Shown here piece by piece: positions 52,237 through 61,900 of a DNA stretch of 64,000 bases (position 1 is its first letter; each line of letters starts with the position of its first letter). Source of the stretch: Jutongia huaianensis (GTDB taxonomy: Bacteria > Bacillota > Clostridia > Lachnospirales > Lachnospiraceae); assembly GCF_014384985.1 (NCBI RefSeq), contig NZ_JACRSX010000003.1, positions 1-64,000 of the forward strand, read 5' to 3'. Under the pieces are notes generated by a model that saw nothing but the letters and a program-made list of their open reading frames with translations, had not been told where the DNA came from and ran no database searches. The translations under genes and the position numbers were made by a program.

Positions 52237-53433
52237 ATGGCAAAGAAAATTGTTTTGGCAGGCGCTTGTCGTACCGCTATCGGAAAGATGGGTGGAGGTC
52301 TTAGTAAGACTCCGGCTCCTGTATTAGGATCTGTAGTAATCAAGGAGGCTCTGAACAGAGCTGGTGTTCCGGCTGATCAGGTTGATCATGTATATATGGG
52401 TTGTGTTATCCAGGCAGGTCTTGGTCAGAACGTAGCACGTCAGGCATCTATCAAGGCAGGACTTCCTGTTGAGACACCTGCTGTTACAGTTAACGTAGTA
52501 TGTGGTTCTGGTCTGAACTGTGTTAATATGGCTGCTCAGATGATCGAAGCCGGTGATGCTGACATCGTTGTTGCAGGTGGTATGGAGAACATGTCTATGG
52601 CTCCTTACGCTATGATGCAGGGGCGTTACGGATACCGTATGAACAATGGTAAGCTCGTTGATACCATGGTAAACGATGCTCTCTGGGATGCATTCAATCA
52701 GTATCATATGATGATCACAGCAGAGAATGTTGCTGATGAGTGGGGTCTTACCCGTGAAGAACTTGATGAGTTTGCAGCAAACAGCCAGCAGAAGTGCGAG
52801 GCAGCTATTGCAGCAGGCAAGTTTGATGATGAGATCGTACCTGTACAGACAGGTGTTGACCGCAAGACAAAAGAGCCGATCATCTTCTCTAAGGATGAGG
52901 GTCCACGTCCTGGCACAACAGCAGAAGGCCTTTCTAAGCTGAAATGCTGCTCCGGTAAAGAGGGCGGTGTTGTTACAGCCGGTAATGCATCCGGTATCAA
53001 CGATGGTGCAGCAGCAGTTGTTGTTATGACAGAAGAGAAGGCAAAAGAGCTTGGTGTTAAGCCAATGGCTACATTCGTAGCAGGAGCACTTGGTGGTGTT
53101 CGTCCTGAGATCATGGGTGTTGGTCCTGTTGCTTCTACAAAGAAAGTTCTTGCTAAGACAGGTCTTACAATCGATGACATTGATCTTATCGAGGCAAACG
53201 AGGCATTTGCAGCACAGTCTGTAGCAGTTGCAAGAGACCTGAACTTCGATATGTCTAAGGTAAACAAAAACGGTGGTGCTATTGCACTTGGACATCCTGT
53301 TGGAGCTTCCGGATGCCGTATCCTTGTTACACTTCTTCATGAGATGCAGAAAGAGGGAGCAAACAGAGGTCTTGCTACTCTTTGTATTGGTGGTGGAATG
53401 GGCTGCTCTACAATCGTTGAAGCTTACAAATAA
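52237..53433 (+). CDS. thl: Acetyl-CoA acetyltransferase (thiolase)
   Basis: A 398-aa thiolase joining two acetyl-CoA to acetoacetyl-CoA, the entry step to butyrate. Catalytic residues are C89 (VVCGSG), H353 (GHPVGASG) and C383 (CIGGGMG). The ATG at 52237 follows AGGAGG; the frame upstream would translate the ribosome binding site. Codon use is strongly biased, as in highly expressed genes. First gene of the six-gene butyrate operon. Confidence 0.98.
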   Translation: MAKKIVLAGACRTAIGKMGGGLSKTPAPVLGSVVIKEALNRAGVPADQVDHVYMGCVIQAGLGQNVARQASIKAGLPVETPAVTVNVVCGSGLNCVNMAAQMIEAGDADIVVAGGMENMSMAPYAMMQGRYGYRMNNGKLVDTMVNDALWDAFNQYHMMITAENVADEWGLTREELDEFAANSQQKCEAAIAAGKFDDEIVPVQTGVDRKTKEPIIFSKDEGPRPGTTAEGLSKLKCCSGKEGGVVTAGNASGINDGAAAVVVMTEEKAKELGVKPMATFVAGALGGVRPEIMGVGPVASTKKVLAKTGLTIDDIDLIEANEAFAAQSVAVARDLNFDMSKVNKNGGAIALGHPVGASGCRILVTLLHEMQKEGANRGLATLCIGGGMGCSTIVEAYK

Positions 53434-53454
53434 TTAAAAAGGAGATACACTACT

Positions 53455-54243
53455 ATGGATTTCATTTTATATGAAGCAGATGGTGCTGTTGCAACCATCA
53501 CGATCAATCGTCCAAAGGCACTCAATGCTCTGAACAGCCAGGTTCTTGATGAACTGGATCAGACACTGGATGCAATCAATCTGGATACTGTAAGATGCGT
53601 GATCCTGACAGGTGCAGGAGACAAGTCTTTTGTTGCAGGTGCTGATATCGGAGAGATGAGCACACTGACAAAGGCAGAGGGAGAGGCTTTCGGTAAGAAA
53701 GGAAACGATGTATTCCGCAAGCTTGAGACTCTTCCAATCCCTGTTATTGCTGCAGTAAACGGTTTCGCTCTTGGTGGCGGCTGTGAGATCTCTATGAGCT
53801 GTGATATCCGTATCTGCTCTGAGAATGCAATGTTCGGTCAGCCGGAAGTTGGTCTTGGTATCACACCTGGTTTTGGTGGAACACAGAGACTTGCAAGAAC
53901 TGTTGGCGTAGGCATGGCAAAGCAGTTGATTTATACTGCACGCAATATCAAGGCTGACGAGGCATACAGAATCGGTCTTGTGAATGCAGTATATCCACAG
54001 GAGGAGCTGATGGAGCAGGCAAAGAAGATGGCATCTACCATCGCAAAGAACGCTCCGATCGCTGTCCGCAACTGCAAGAAGGCAATCAACGATGGTCTTC
54101 AGGTAGATATCGATCAGGCTATCGTGATCGAGGAGAAGCTTTTTGGTGGCTGCTTCGAGACAGAGGATCAGAAGGCTGGAATGGGCAACTTCCTGGCTCC
54201 GAAGGAGCAGAAGGTAAAGGTTGTACCTTTCAAGAACTGCTAG
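53455..54243 (+). CDS. crt: 3-hydroxybutyryl-CoA dehydratase (crotonase)
   Basis: A 262-aa enoyl-CoA hydratase-family enzyme that dehydrates 3-hydroxybutyryl-CoA to crotonyl-CoA. It has AGADIGEM for the oxyanion region, the NGFALGGGCE motif, and GQPEVGLGITPGFGGTQRL with the catalytic Glu. 21 bp after thl. Confidence 0.97.
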   Translation: MDFILYEADGAVATITINRPKALNALNSQVLDELDQTLDAINLDTVRCVILTGAGDKSFVAGADIGEMSTLTKAEGEAFGKKGNDVFRKLETLPIPVIAAVNGFALGGGCEISMSCDIRICSENAMFGQPEVGLGITPGFGGTQRLARTVGVGMAKQLIYTARNIKADEAYRIGLVNAVYPQEELMEQAKKMASTIAKNAPIAVRNCKKAINDGLQVDIDQAIVIEEKLFGGCFETEDQKAGMGNFLAPKEQKVKVVPFKNC

Positions 54244-54327
54244 TTTAATCCGACAGGATTATCATACAAGGGAGAGGCAGGCGTTTACCGGTTGCTTCTC
54301 CAAATAAAAAAATGGAGGTTATAGACA

Positions 54328-55200
54328 ATGAAAGTAGGCGTTATTGGTGCTGGTACTATGGGACAGGGCATTGCTAAAGCATTTGCTCAGAACGAAGGTT
54401 ATGAAGTAGCACTCTGCGATATCAAGCAGGAGTGGGCTGAAGGCGGTAAGGATAAGATTGCCAAGGGGTATGACAGACTTGTTCAGAAGGGCAAGCTGAC
54501 ACAGGATGCAGTAGATGCAATCCTTGGAAGAATCACACCGGGCTTAAAGGAAGACCTTTGCAAGGATTGTGATCTGATCGTAGAGGCAGCATTTGAGGAT
54601 ATCAATGTAAAGAAGACAACATTCGCAGAGCTTGACAAGATTGCTAAGCCAGAGTGTATCTTTGCATCAAATACATCAAGCCTTTCCATCACAGAGATTG
54701 GAAATGGTCTGACTCGTCCAATGGTTGGTATGCATTTCTTCAATCCTGCTGACCGTATGAAGCTTATCGAGGTTATCGCTGGTGTAAATACACCTGCTGA
54801 GACTGTTGATGCTATCAAGAAGATTTCTGAGGAGATTGGAAAGACTCCTGTACAGGTAAATGAGGCTGCTGGTTTCGTAGTAAACCGTATCCTGATCCCT
54901 ATGATCAATGAAGCTGCATTCATCAAGATGGAAGGCGTTTCTGATATCGCTGGTATCGATGCAGCTATGAAGCTTGGTGCAAATCATCCAATGGGACCTC
55001 TTGAGTTAGGTGATTTTATTGGTCTTGATATCTGCCTTGCTATCATGGATGTACTTTACAATGAGACAGGTGACAGCAAGTATCGTGCATGCCCACTTCT
55101 TCGTAAGATGGTTCGTGGTGGAAACCTCGGTGCAAAGAGCGGAAAAGGTTTCTATGTTTACAATGCTGACCGTACAAAGACTCCGGTTGATGCTCAGTAA
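54328..55200 (+). CDS. hbd: 3-hydroxybutyryl-CoA dehydrogenase
   Basis: A 290-aa NAD(P)H-dependent enzyme that reduces acetoacetyl-CoA to 3-hydroxybutyryl-CoA. A Rossmann GAGTMGQGIA is at residues 7-16, the catalytic H136 is in VGMHFFNPA, and the C-terminal dimerisation domain has ANHPMGPLELGDFIGLD. An 84-bp gap after crt has no terminator, so it is in the same operon. GGAGGT precedes the ATG. Confidence 0.98.
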   Translation: MKVGVIGAGTMGQGIAKAFAQNEGYEVALCDIKQEWAEGGKDKIAKGYDRLVQKGKLTQDAVDAILGRITPGLKEDLCKDCDLIVEAAFEDINVKKTTFAELDKIAKPECIFASNTSSLSITEIGNGLTRPMVGMHFFNPADRMKLIEVIAGVNTPAETVDAIKKISEEIGKTPVQVNEAAGFVVNRILIPMINEAAFIKMEGVSDIAGIDAAMKLGANHPMGPLELGDFIGLDICLAIMDVLYNETGDSKYRACPLLRKMVRGGNLGAKSGKGFYVYNADRTKTPVDAQ

Positions 55201-55240
55201 TTAAAAAAGAATTAAATTAGGAAAGGTGGTAAAGCAAATC

Positions 55241-56410
55241 ATGGATTTTACATTAAGTAAACAGCATGAGATGGCGAGACAGCTTTTTAAGGATTTCGCT
55301 GAAAATGAAGTAAAGCCTCTGGCACAGGAAACTGATGAGACTGAGGTATTCCCACAGGTTACAGTGGATAAGATGGGAAAGAACGGATTCCTTGGAATCC
55401 CGGTACCAAAGGAGTTTGGTGGACAGGGTGCAGACATCCTGACATATATTATGTGTGTAGAGGAGCTGTCTAAGGTTTGTGGTACGACAGGTGTTATCGT
55501 ATCTGCACATACATCTCTTTGTGTAGACCCAATTCTCACATACGGAACAAAAGAGCAGAAAGAGAAATTCCTTCCTCCTCTCTGTAACGGTGAGAAGCTT
55601 GGTGCATTTGGTCTTACTGAGCCGGGTGCCGGTACAGACGCACAGGGTGCACAGACAAAGGCTGTTCTGGATGGAGACGAGTGGGTACTGAATGGTTCTA
55701 AGTGCTTCATCACAAACGGTAAGGTAGCAGATGTTTATATCATTATTGCTGTTACTGATATCACAGAGGACAAGCGCGGCAGAAAGAAAAAGAACTTCTC
55801 CGCATTTATCGTAGAGAAAGGAACTCCGGGATTCTCCTTCGGTACAAAGGAGAAGAAGATGGGTATCCGTGGATCTTCTACATACGAGCTGATCTTTGAG
55901 GATTGCCGTATTCCAAAGGAGAATCTGTTAGGTGTCCGCGGAAAGGGATTCCCAATCGCTATGCATACTCTGGATGGTGGACGTATCGGTATCGCTTCCC
56001 AGGCTCTTGGTCTTGCTGAGGGTGCTCTGGAAAAGACGATCGAGTACACCAAGGAGAGAAAGCAGTTCGGACGTGCTATTTCTGCTCAGCAGAATACACA
56101 GTTCCAGCTTGCAAATATGGCTACAAAGATTGAGGCTGCTAAAGCTCTTGTATACAAGGCAGCTCTTAAGAAACAGGAATTTGCAAATGGTGCAAAGGTT
56201 TCTTACTCTGTTGAGGCAGCTATGGCTAAGCTTTATGCTGCTGAGGTTGCAATGGAGGTTACTACCAAGTGTGTTCAGTTGTTTGGTGGTTATGGATATA
56301 TCAGAGAGTACGATGTAGAGCGTATGATGCGTGATGCAAAGATCACAGAGATCTACGAGGGAACTTCAGAGGTTCAGCGTATGGTTATCTCTGGTGCTCT
56401 TCTCCGTTAA
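55241..56410 (+). CDS. bcd: Butyryl-CoA dehydrogenase
   Basis: A 389-aa acyl-CoA dehydrogenase that reduces crotonyl-CoA to butyryl-CoA and, with EtfAB, should bifurcate electrons from NADH to crotonyl-CoA and ferredoxin. The catalytic Glu is E373 in IYEGTSEVQ, and the FAD-binding LTEPGAGTDA region is present. The frame opens at a GTG at 55226, but AGGTGG fits the ATG at 55241 (MDFTLSKQ), as in homologues. Confidence 0.98.
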   Translation: MDFTLSKQHEMARQLFKDFAENEVKPLAQETDETEVFPQVTVDKMGKNGFLGIPVPKEFGGQGADILTYIMCVEELSKVCGTTGVIVSAHTSLCVDPILTYGTKEQKEKFLPPLCNGEKLGAFGLTEPGAGTDAQGAQTKAVLDGDEWVLNGSKCFITNGKVADVYIIIAVTDITEDKRGRKKKNFSAFIVEKGTPGFSFGTKEKKMGIRGSSTYELIFEDCRIPKENLLGVRGKGFPIAMHTLDGGRIGIASQALGLAEGALEKTIEYTKERKQFGRAISAQQNTQFQLANMATKIEAAKALVYKAALKKQEFANGAKVSYSVEAAMAKLYAAEVAMEVTTKCVQLFGGYGYIREYDVERMMRDAKITEIYEGTSEVQRMVISGALLR

Positions 56411-56462
56411 TAGAAACAATGGATTCACTGAATAAAAATAAAAGACAAGGAGTGACAAAGCT

Positions 56463-57257
56463 GTGAAAATAGTAGTTTGTATTAAGCAGGTTCCAGATAC
56501 AAAGGGCGGAGTTAAGTTTAATCCGGACGGTACTCTGGACAGAGGTGCTATGCTTGCCATCATGAACCCGGACGATAAAGCTGGTTTGGAAGCAGCACTC
56601 AGAATTAAAGACGATATGGGCAAAGACAATGTGGAAGTAACCGTTCTTACAATGGGTCTTCCAAAGGCTGAGGAAGTTCTTCGTGAAGCACTTGCTATGG
56701 GTGCTGACAAGGGTATTCTGGTAACAGACCGTGTACTCGGTGGTGCTGATACATGGGCAACTTCTACAACAATTGCCGGCGCTTTGAGAAATATTGATTA
56801 TGATTTGATCATCACAGGCCGTCAGGCTATCGATGGTGATACCGCACAGGTTGGACCACAGATCTCTGAGCATCTGAATCTTCCTGTTATCTCTTATGCA
56901 AAGAATATTAAGGTTGAGGGTGACAGCGTGATCGTTGAGCGTCAGTTCGATGACAGATATCATGTACTGAAAGCTAAGATGCCATGTCTGATCACTGCCC
57001 TTTCTGAGCTGAATGAGCCTCGTTATATGACACCGGGCGGAATCTTCGATGCATATGAGAAAGAGATTACAGTCTGGGGCAGAGCTGACCTCAAGGATGT
57101 AGATGATTCTAACCTTGGTCTGAAGGGGTCTCCTACAAAGATCGCAAAGGCATCTGATAAGGTAAAGAAGGGTGCTGGCGAGGTTGTTACTCCGGATTCT
57201 CCGGACGATGCAGTATCATACATCATGGGCAAATTAAAAGAGAAGCATGTAATCTAA
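56463..57257 (+). CDS. etfB: Electron transfer flavoprotein beta subunit
   Basis: A 264-aa EtfB that pairs with EtfA and Bcd. It opens MKIVVCIKQVPDT and has DGDTAQVGPQISEHL (AMP/FAD site of bifurcating Etfs) and a C-terminal arm. In this setting it should hold the bifurcating FAD. Start is GTG at 56463, 52 bp after bcd. Confidence 0.97.
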   Translation: MKIVVCIKQVPDTKGGVKFNPDGTLDRGAMLAIMNPDDKAGLEAALRIKDDMGKDNVEVTVLTMGLPKAEEVLREALAMGADKGILVTDRVLGGADTWATSTTIAGALRNIDYDLIITGRQAIDGDTAQVGPQISEHLNLPVISYAKNIKVEGDSVIVERQFDDRYHVLKAKMPCLITALSELNEPRYMTPGGIFDAYEKEITVWGRADLKDVDDSNLGLKGSPTKIAKASDKVKKGAGEVVTPDSPDDAVSYIMGKLKEKHVI

Positions 57258-57284
57258 TCAAAATAAGGAAAAGTGGTGACAATA

Positions 57285-58322
57285 ATGAATTTAGAAGAAT
57301 ATAAGGGTGTCTATGTCTTTGCACAGCAGGTAGACAATGAGCTGAGCAGCATCGCATTTGAGCTGCTTGGAAAAGCAAAGGAGCTCGCAGCTCCTCTGAA
57401 TACAGAAGTTACAGCTGTTCTGATCGGTTCTGGTGTAAAGGGACTTGTAGATCAGCTGGCAGAGTATGGTGCAGACAAGGTTATCGTTGTTGATGACCCT
57501 GAGCTCAAGGAATACAGAACAGAGCCATATGCACATGCATTATCATCAGTAATCAACGAGTACAAGCCGGAGATCGTTCTGGTTGGTGCTACAGCAATCG
57601 GTCGTGACCTTGGTCCTCGCGTTTCAGCAAGAGTAGCTACAGGTCTGACAGCAGACTGTACTGTACTTGAAATCGGTGATTTCCCTCTGAATGCAATCCC
57701 TGGACAGGAGCAGAAGCACAATCAGCTTCTTATGACTCGTCCTGCATTTGGTGGTAACACTATCGCAACAATCGCATGTCCTGACAACCGTCCTCAGATG
57801 GCAACAGTTCGTCCTGGTGTAATGCAGAAGATTGATCCGATTGCCGGTGCTAAGGCTGAGGTAATTGAGTACAATCCTGGATTTATTCCGGACAACAAGT
57901 ATGTTGAGATTCTTGACATTGTTAAGGAGCTTTCTGATACAGTTGATATCATGGATGCAAAGATTCTCGTATCCGGTGGCCGTGGTGTTGGAAGCGCAGA
58001 GAACTTCAAGATGCTTCAGGATCTGGCTGACGTGATCGGTGGTACTGTAAGCTGCTCCCGTGCCGTAGTAGATAACGGATGGCTTCCAAAAGAGCTTCAG
58101 GTAGGTCAGACAGGTAAGACTGTTCGCCCTAATGTATACTTTGCAATCGGTATTTCCGGTGCAATCCAGCATACAGCAGGTATGGAAGAGTCTGACATTA
58201 TCATCGCAATCAACAAGGATGATTCTGCTCCAATCTTTGATGTAGCAGATTACGGTATTGTTGGCGATCTGAACAAGATTGTTCCAAAGCTTACAGAAGA
58301 GCTGAAGAAGGTTGTTAAATAA
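57285..58322 (+). CDS. etfA: Electron transfer flavoprotein alpha subunit
   Basis: A 345-aa EtfA, last gene of the butyrate operon. The FAD-binding domain has LVSGGRGVGSAENF, GQTGKTVRPNVYFAIGISGAIQH and VADYGIVGDL. The frame opens at 57273, but the ATG at 57285 (MNLEEYKGV), after AAGTGGTG, is more likely. A terminator follows. Confidence 0.97.
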   Translation: MNLEEYKGVYVFAQQVDNELSSIAFELLGKAKELAAPLNTEVTAVLIGSGVKGLVDQLAEYGADKVIVVDDPELKEYRTEPYAHALSSVINEYKPEIVLVGATAIGRDLGPRVSARVATGLTADCTVLEIGDFPLNAIPGQEQKHNQLLMTRPAFGGNTIATIACPDNRPQMATVRPGVMQKIDPIAGAKAEVIEYNPGFIPDNKYVEILDIVKELSDTVDIMDAKILVSGGRGVGSAENFKMLQDLADVIGGTVSCSRAVVDNGWLPKELQVGQTGKTVRPNVYFAIGISGAIQHTAGMEESDIIIAINKDDSAPIFDVADYGIVGDLNKIVPKLTEELKKVVK

Positions 58323-58369
58323 TTTGTTTCAGTAAGAAATCCTTCTTTCATATGGAAATGTGAAATGAG

Positions 58370-58407
58370 TACCCTGTGGAGTGTATTCTCTGCAGGGTAT
58401 TTTTTTG
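58370..58407 (+). terminator. Terminator after the butyrate operon
   Basis: TACCCTG (58370-58376) pairs with CAGGGTA (58393-58399), extended inward by GGAG/CTCT, then TTTTTTTG. Confidence 0.92.
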
Positions 58408-58447
58408 TTGTTTAGATAAAGTTAAGGGAATGTTAAACTCTTTCTAC

Positions 58448-58476
58448 TTGTACTTTAAGGTATATTTCGGTATAGT
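58448..58476 (+). promoter_or_regulatory. Promoter of second uppP
   Basis: TTGTAC (58448-58453), 17-bp spacer, TATAGT (58471-58476). Confidence 0.65.
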
Positions 58477-58594
58477 ATAGTAGTATTTATGTAGAGCATA
58501 GGGAGTGTTGTGCGTATGTGGCGGTTTGCCGGGACAAAACTTCCGATGCAAATAATGCAGGTGTTCATTGGAGGGACACGGGACGGAGGAAAAT

Positions 58595-59437
58595 GTGTTA
58601 GAAATATTAAAATCGTTATTATTTGGTATTGTAGAGGGAATTACCGAGTGGCTGCCGGTCAGCAGTACAGGTCATATGATCTTGTTGGATGAGTTTGTAC
58701 AGCTTTCTATGTCAGAAGCATTCAAAGAAATGTATCTTGTGGTGATTCAGTTAGGAGCGATCCTGGCGGTCGTATTGTTGTTCTGGAAACAGATCTGGCC
58801 ATTTCAGAGAAAGTCAGATGGCACGAATAAGGTTCTTCCGGGATGGATCAAAGAAGATATCTTTGTGATGTGGCTTAAAATTGTCGTAGCCTGTATTCCG
58901 GCGATGATCATTGAGCTTGCAGCAGGTGATTATCTGGAGGCGCTGTTTTACAATTACAGAACGGTTTCCATTATGCTGATCGTTGTTGGTATTTTATTTA
59001 TATTGGTAGAGGACTGGAACAAAAAGAGAACAGCAAAGATTACTTCCATTAGAGATATTACATATCAAACGGCATTCCTGATCGGTGTATTTCAGCTGGT
59101 GGCAGCGGTATTTCCGGGAACATCCCGTTCCGGTGCAACAATCATCGGTGGTCTGATATTGGGACTTTCCAGACAGATTGCGGCAGAATTTACCTTTTAT
59201 CTGGCGATTCCGGTGATGTTTGGTGCGAGTCTGATTAAGCTGTTAAAATTTGGTGTTCATTATACCGCACTAGAAGCAGGTGTTCTGGCAGTGGGAATGA
59301 TTTCCGCTTTCCTGGTATCTGTGCTTGTGATAAGATTTCTGATGGGATATATTAAGAAACATGACTTTAAGATTTTTGGCTGGTATCGTATTGTGCTTGG
59401 TATTGTGGTGCTTGCCAGCTTTGCGTTATTCCTGTAG
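58595..59437 (+). CDS. uppP: Undecaprenyl-diphosphatase, paralogue 2
   Basis: A 280-aa BacA/UppP-type phosphatase. It has LFGIVEGITEWLPVSSTGHMILL at the N-terminus and FPGTSRSGATIIGG later. It differs from paralogue 1 at 30221 (EWLPVSSTGH against EFLPVSSSGH). I choose the GTG at 58595 with GGAGG at 58584-58588; the annotated-type longer frame begins at a TTG at 58568. Two copies are common in Firmicutes. Confidence 0.95.
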   Translation: MLEILKSLLFGIVEGITEWLPVSSTGHMILLDEFVQLSMSEAFKEMYLVVIQLGAILAVVLLFWKQIWPFQRKSDGTNKVLPGWIKEDIFVMWLKIVVACIPAMIIELAAGDYLEALFYNYRTVSIMLIVVGILFILVEDWNKKRTAKITSIRDITYQTAFLIGVFQLVAAVFPGTSRSGATIIGGLILGLSRQIAAEFTFYLAIPVMFGASLIKLLKFGVHYTALEAGVLAVGMISAFLVSVLVIRFLMGYIKKHDFKIFGWYRIVLGIVVLASFALFL

Positions 59438-59515
59438 AAAATGATGGGAAAGATTTTTACGAGATGGTAAGATGGATGAAGATTATGAATTCTTTGTGTT
59501 TTTTTTGTGGATGAT

Positions 59516-59544
59516 TTGACAGATGGAGGTTCGTGCATTAAGAT
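59516..59544 (+). promoter_or_regulatory. Promoter of mecA
   Basis: TTGACA (59516-59521), 17-bp spacer, TAAGAT (59539-59544). Confidence 0.85.
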
Positions 59545-59614
59545 AATGATGAGTAGCTGTATATAGAGAAGCTCATTCGGAATGGTATATACAGCATAGA
59601 TAGGAGGAATGTAC

Positions 59615-60376
59615 ATGGATTTTCGCAGAATCGATAAAAATACCGTACAGTGCATTTTGTCCGAGGAAGAAATGAATGCATACGGGTTTCGAATAGAGGA
59701 TTTTTTCTCCAATCAGGAGAAAGCGAGAGAGTTTTTGGAGCATCTGGTAGAACGTGCCGAGGAAGAGATTGGATATGAGGCGCATAGTGGCATGGTTTCG
59801 ATGCAGATAATGAAGATGCCGGATAATGGCATTGTGATCACATTATCAGAGCGGGATAACAGCGCAGATGGTTTTCAGAATATGCTGCAGCATATCCACC
59901 AGCAGCTGGCCTCCCTGATCGATCCGGAGGCAGAGGGAAGTCCTGCAGAAGCAGAGGATGAGTTATCCGCAGAGCTTGCAGCTGAAGTGGAGAATGCACA
60001 GGGACAGGATCTGCAGGAGATGTTCCGGCCGGCAGAAAAGAGAAAATCAGAAAAAGAGACAAAGCTTCTAAGTGCTCCGAGAATTTTTATGTTTGAGTCA
60101 CTGAAGGATCTGGAACAGCTTTCTGCCGGCATTGCGATGGAGAAACCTATCAGCAGTGCAGTTTATTATGAGCAGGAGAAGGATAACTATTATCTCTTAT
60201 TGAAAAAGGGAAGACTCACGGTAAAGGAGTATGGACTTTTATGCAACAGGCTGAGGGAATATGCAGAAATCTGTACGACGCAGCCATATGCGGAGCAGTT
60301 TTGTAAGGAGCATTTTGAAACATTTATTCCAAAGCATGCATTGCGTGTTTTGAAAAATATTGAGACAGGAAATTAA
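59615..60376 (+). CDS. mecA: Adaptor protein MecA
   Basis: A 253-aa adaptor that delivers substrates to ClpC/ClpP. The N-terminal substrate-binding part (MDFRRIDKNTVQCILSEEEM) and the C-terminal ClpC-binding domain (FESLKDLEQLSAGI ... SAVYYEQEKDNYYLLL) are joined by an acidic Ala/Glu linker. The ATG at 59615 is seven bases after AGGAGG; an earlier ATG at 59609 is too close. Confidence 0.93.
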   Translation: MDFRRIDKNTVQCILSEEEMNAYGFRIEDFFSNQEKAREFLEHLVERAEEEIGYEAHSGMVSMQIMKMPDNGIVITLSERDNSADGFQNMLQHIHQQLASLIDPEAEGSPAEAEDELSAELAAEVENAQGQDLQEMFRPAEKRKSEKETKLLSAPRIFMFESLKDLEQLSAGIAMEKPISSAVYYEQEKDNYYLLLKKGRLTVKEYGLLCNRLREYAEICTTQPYAEQFCKEHFETFIPKHALRVLKNIETGN

Positions 60377-60380
60377 AAAC

Positions 60381-60986
60381 ATGAAATATGATTTTGATCT
60401 GGAGGAACGTCGATTTTCGAAACAATTTATCTTAAAATTGCTGATCACGTTGGTAGAAGCGGTCATTGTAGTGTTTCTGGCATTTGCGATTACCAGATAC
60501 GGGCTCGAAAAGATGACGGTATCCGGTGAATATATGAGCCCCACATTAAAATCCGGAGACTGTGTTTTAGTTAATAAGCTGTCCTATCGTTTTCACAAGA
60601 TCCATCGCAATGATGTAGTTGTTGTAAAACAGACGGGATCAGAGCACAGTTATTTTACGTTGGAACGAGTGATCGGTCTTCCCGGAGAAAAGGTACAGAT
60701 ACTGGAGGGACAAGTTTATATCAATGGAAAGAAATTAAAGGAAAAGCTCGATTTTCCATTGATGGATAATGGTGGTTTGGCAGAGGATGCGTTTACGTTA
60801 GAGAAGGGACAGTATTTTGTCCTTGGTGATAATCGAAATGAGTGCGAGGATAGTAGAAATGCAACGGTGGGGAATATATCCCGTAAATCTATCGTAGGAA
60901 AAGCATGGATACGCATGAATTCCTTTACTTTTGTTGGAATGATCAATAATTTTCAAAAGTCAGATACCAGCAGCAGTTTATCATAG
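60381..60986 (+). CDS. Signal peptidase I homologue lacking the Ser/Lys dyad
   Basis: A 201-aa protein with one N-terminal membrane helix (about 17-38) and the full S26 layout: SGEYMSPTLKSGD, LERVIGLPGEKV and YFVLGDNRNECEDSRN. Compared with the working consensus (GxSMxPTL and IKRVIGLPG), the nucleophile Ser position is Tyr51 and the general-base Lys position is Glu95. I checked both codons (TAT and GAA). A serine at 53, two residues on, is not in the catalytic position. It is therefore probably a pseudo-protease. It lies four bases after mecA, so it is co-expressed with that adaptor. A partner or chaperone role for one of the two active signal peptidases nearby is possible. Confidence 0.85.
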   Translation: MKYDFDLEERRFSKQFILKLLITLVEAVIVVFLAFAITRYGLEKMTVSGEYMSPTLKSGDCVLVNKLSYRFHKIHRNDVVVVKQTGSEHSYFTLERVIGLPGEKVQILEGQVYINGKKLKEKLDFPLMDNGGLAEDAFTLEKGQYFVLGDNRNECEDSRNATVGNISRKSIVGKAWIRMNSFTFVGMINNFQKSDTSSSLS

Positions 60987-61030
60987 TATGTCTGTGACAA
61001 GGCAGATAATAGAAAGGTTGGATTATTCAT

Positions 61031-61876
61031 ATGGAATTTCAATGGTATCCCGGTCATATGTCGAAGGCGAAACGGGCAATGCAGGAGGATCTTAAACTGA
61101 TCAATGTGATCATTGAACTGGTGGATGCCAGAGTGCCCCTGAGCAGTAAGAACCCTGATATTGATCCGATGGCAAATGGAAAATCCCGTATTATTCTGTT
61201 GAATAAATGCGATCTGGCAGATTCTTCCGTGACGGCCCGGTGGAAAAAGTATTATGAGGAGAAGGGATTTTTTGTAGCTCTTGTCAATTCCAAAAACGGA
61301 AAAGGCGTAAAGCAGGTTAACGAAGTGATTCAGAGTGCCTGCAAGGAAAAGATTGAGCGCGACCGGCGCAGAGGAATCTTAAACCGGCCGATCCGTGCGA
61401 TGATCGTAGGCATTCCCAATGTAGGAAAGTCTACGTTCATTAATAGTTTTGCGGGAAAATCCTGCACCAAAACAGGCAATAAACCGGGTGTTACAAAGGG
61501 GAAGCAGTGGATCCGTTTAAATAAAAATGTAGAACTGTTAGACACGCCGGGGATTTTATGGCCTAAGTTTGAGGATCAGACAGTTGGTTTGCGGCTGGCG
61601 TTTATTGGTTCCATTAAAGATGAGTTATCTAACCAGTATGAGTTGTGTATGCTTTTAATGCAGTATCTTGGAGAGCATTATCCAAAAGCAATTCCGGATA
61701 CTTATCAGATTGAGCCTGCTGAAAATGAAGTGGAGCTTCTGGAACGTGTTGCGAAGCGCAGGGGATGTCTGAAAGCAGGTGGAGAGCATGATCTGGACAA
61801 GGCAGCCAATTATGTGATAGATGATTTCCGAAATGGCAGACTGGGCTGCATCAGCCTGGAGCAGCCTGAAAAATAA
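61031..61876 (+). CDS. rbgA: Ribosome biogenesis GTPase RbgA (YlqF)
   Basis: A 281-aa circularly permuted GTPase for late assembly of the 50S subunit. G motifs occur in the permuted order: NKCD (about 57-60), then GIPNVGKST (about 128-136), GVTKG, and DTPG. The N-terminal IQWFPGHM-type start is FQWYPGHMSKAKRAM. The leader AGAAAGGTTGGATTATTC resembles the repeated leader element but is not identical. Confidence 0.95.
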   Translation: MEFQWYPGHMSKAKRAMQEDLKLINVIIELVDARVPLSSKNPDIDPMANGKSRIILLNKCDLADSSVTARWKKYYEEKGFFVALVNSKNGKGVKQVNEVIQSACKEKIERDRRRGILNRPIRAMIVGIPNVGKSTFINSFAGKSCTKTGNKPGVTKGKQWIRLNKNVELLDTPGILWPKFEDQTVGLRLAFIGSIKDELSNQYELCMLLMQYLGEHYPKAIPDTYQIEPAENEVELLERVAKRRGCLKAGGEHDLDKAANYVIDDFRNGRLGCISLEQPEK

Positions 61877-61900
61877 TGTGCTTTTGTAGGGGGAACAGTT

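Noticed and set aside
52324..53340. 338-codon minus-strand frame
   Set aside because: Antisense to thl; arises from the biased codon use of a highly expressed gene.
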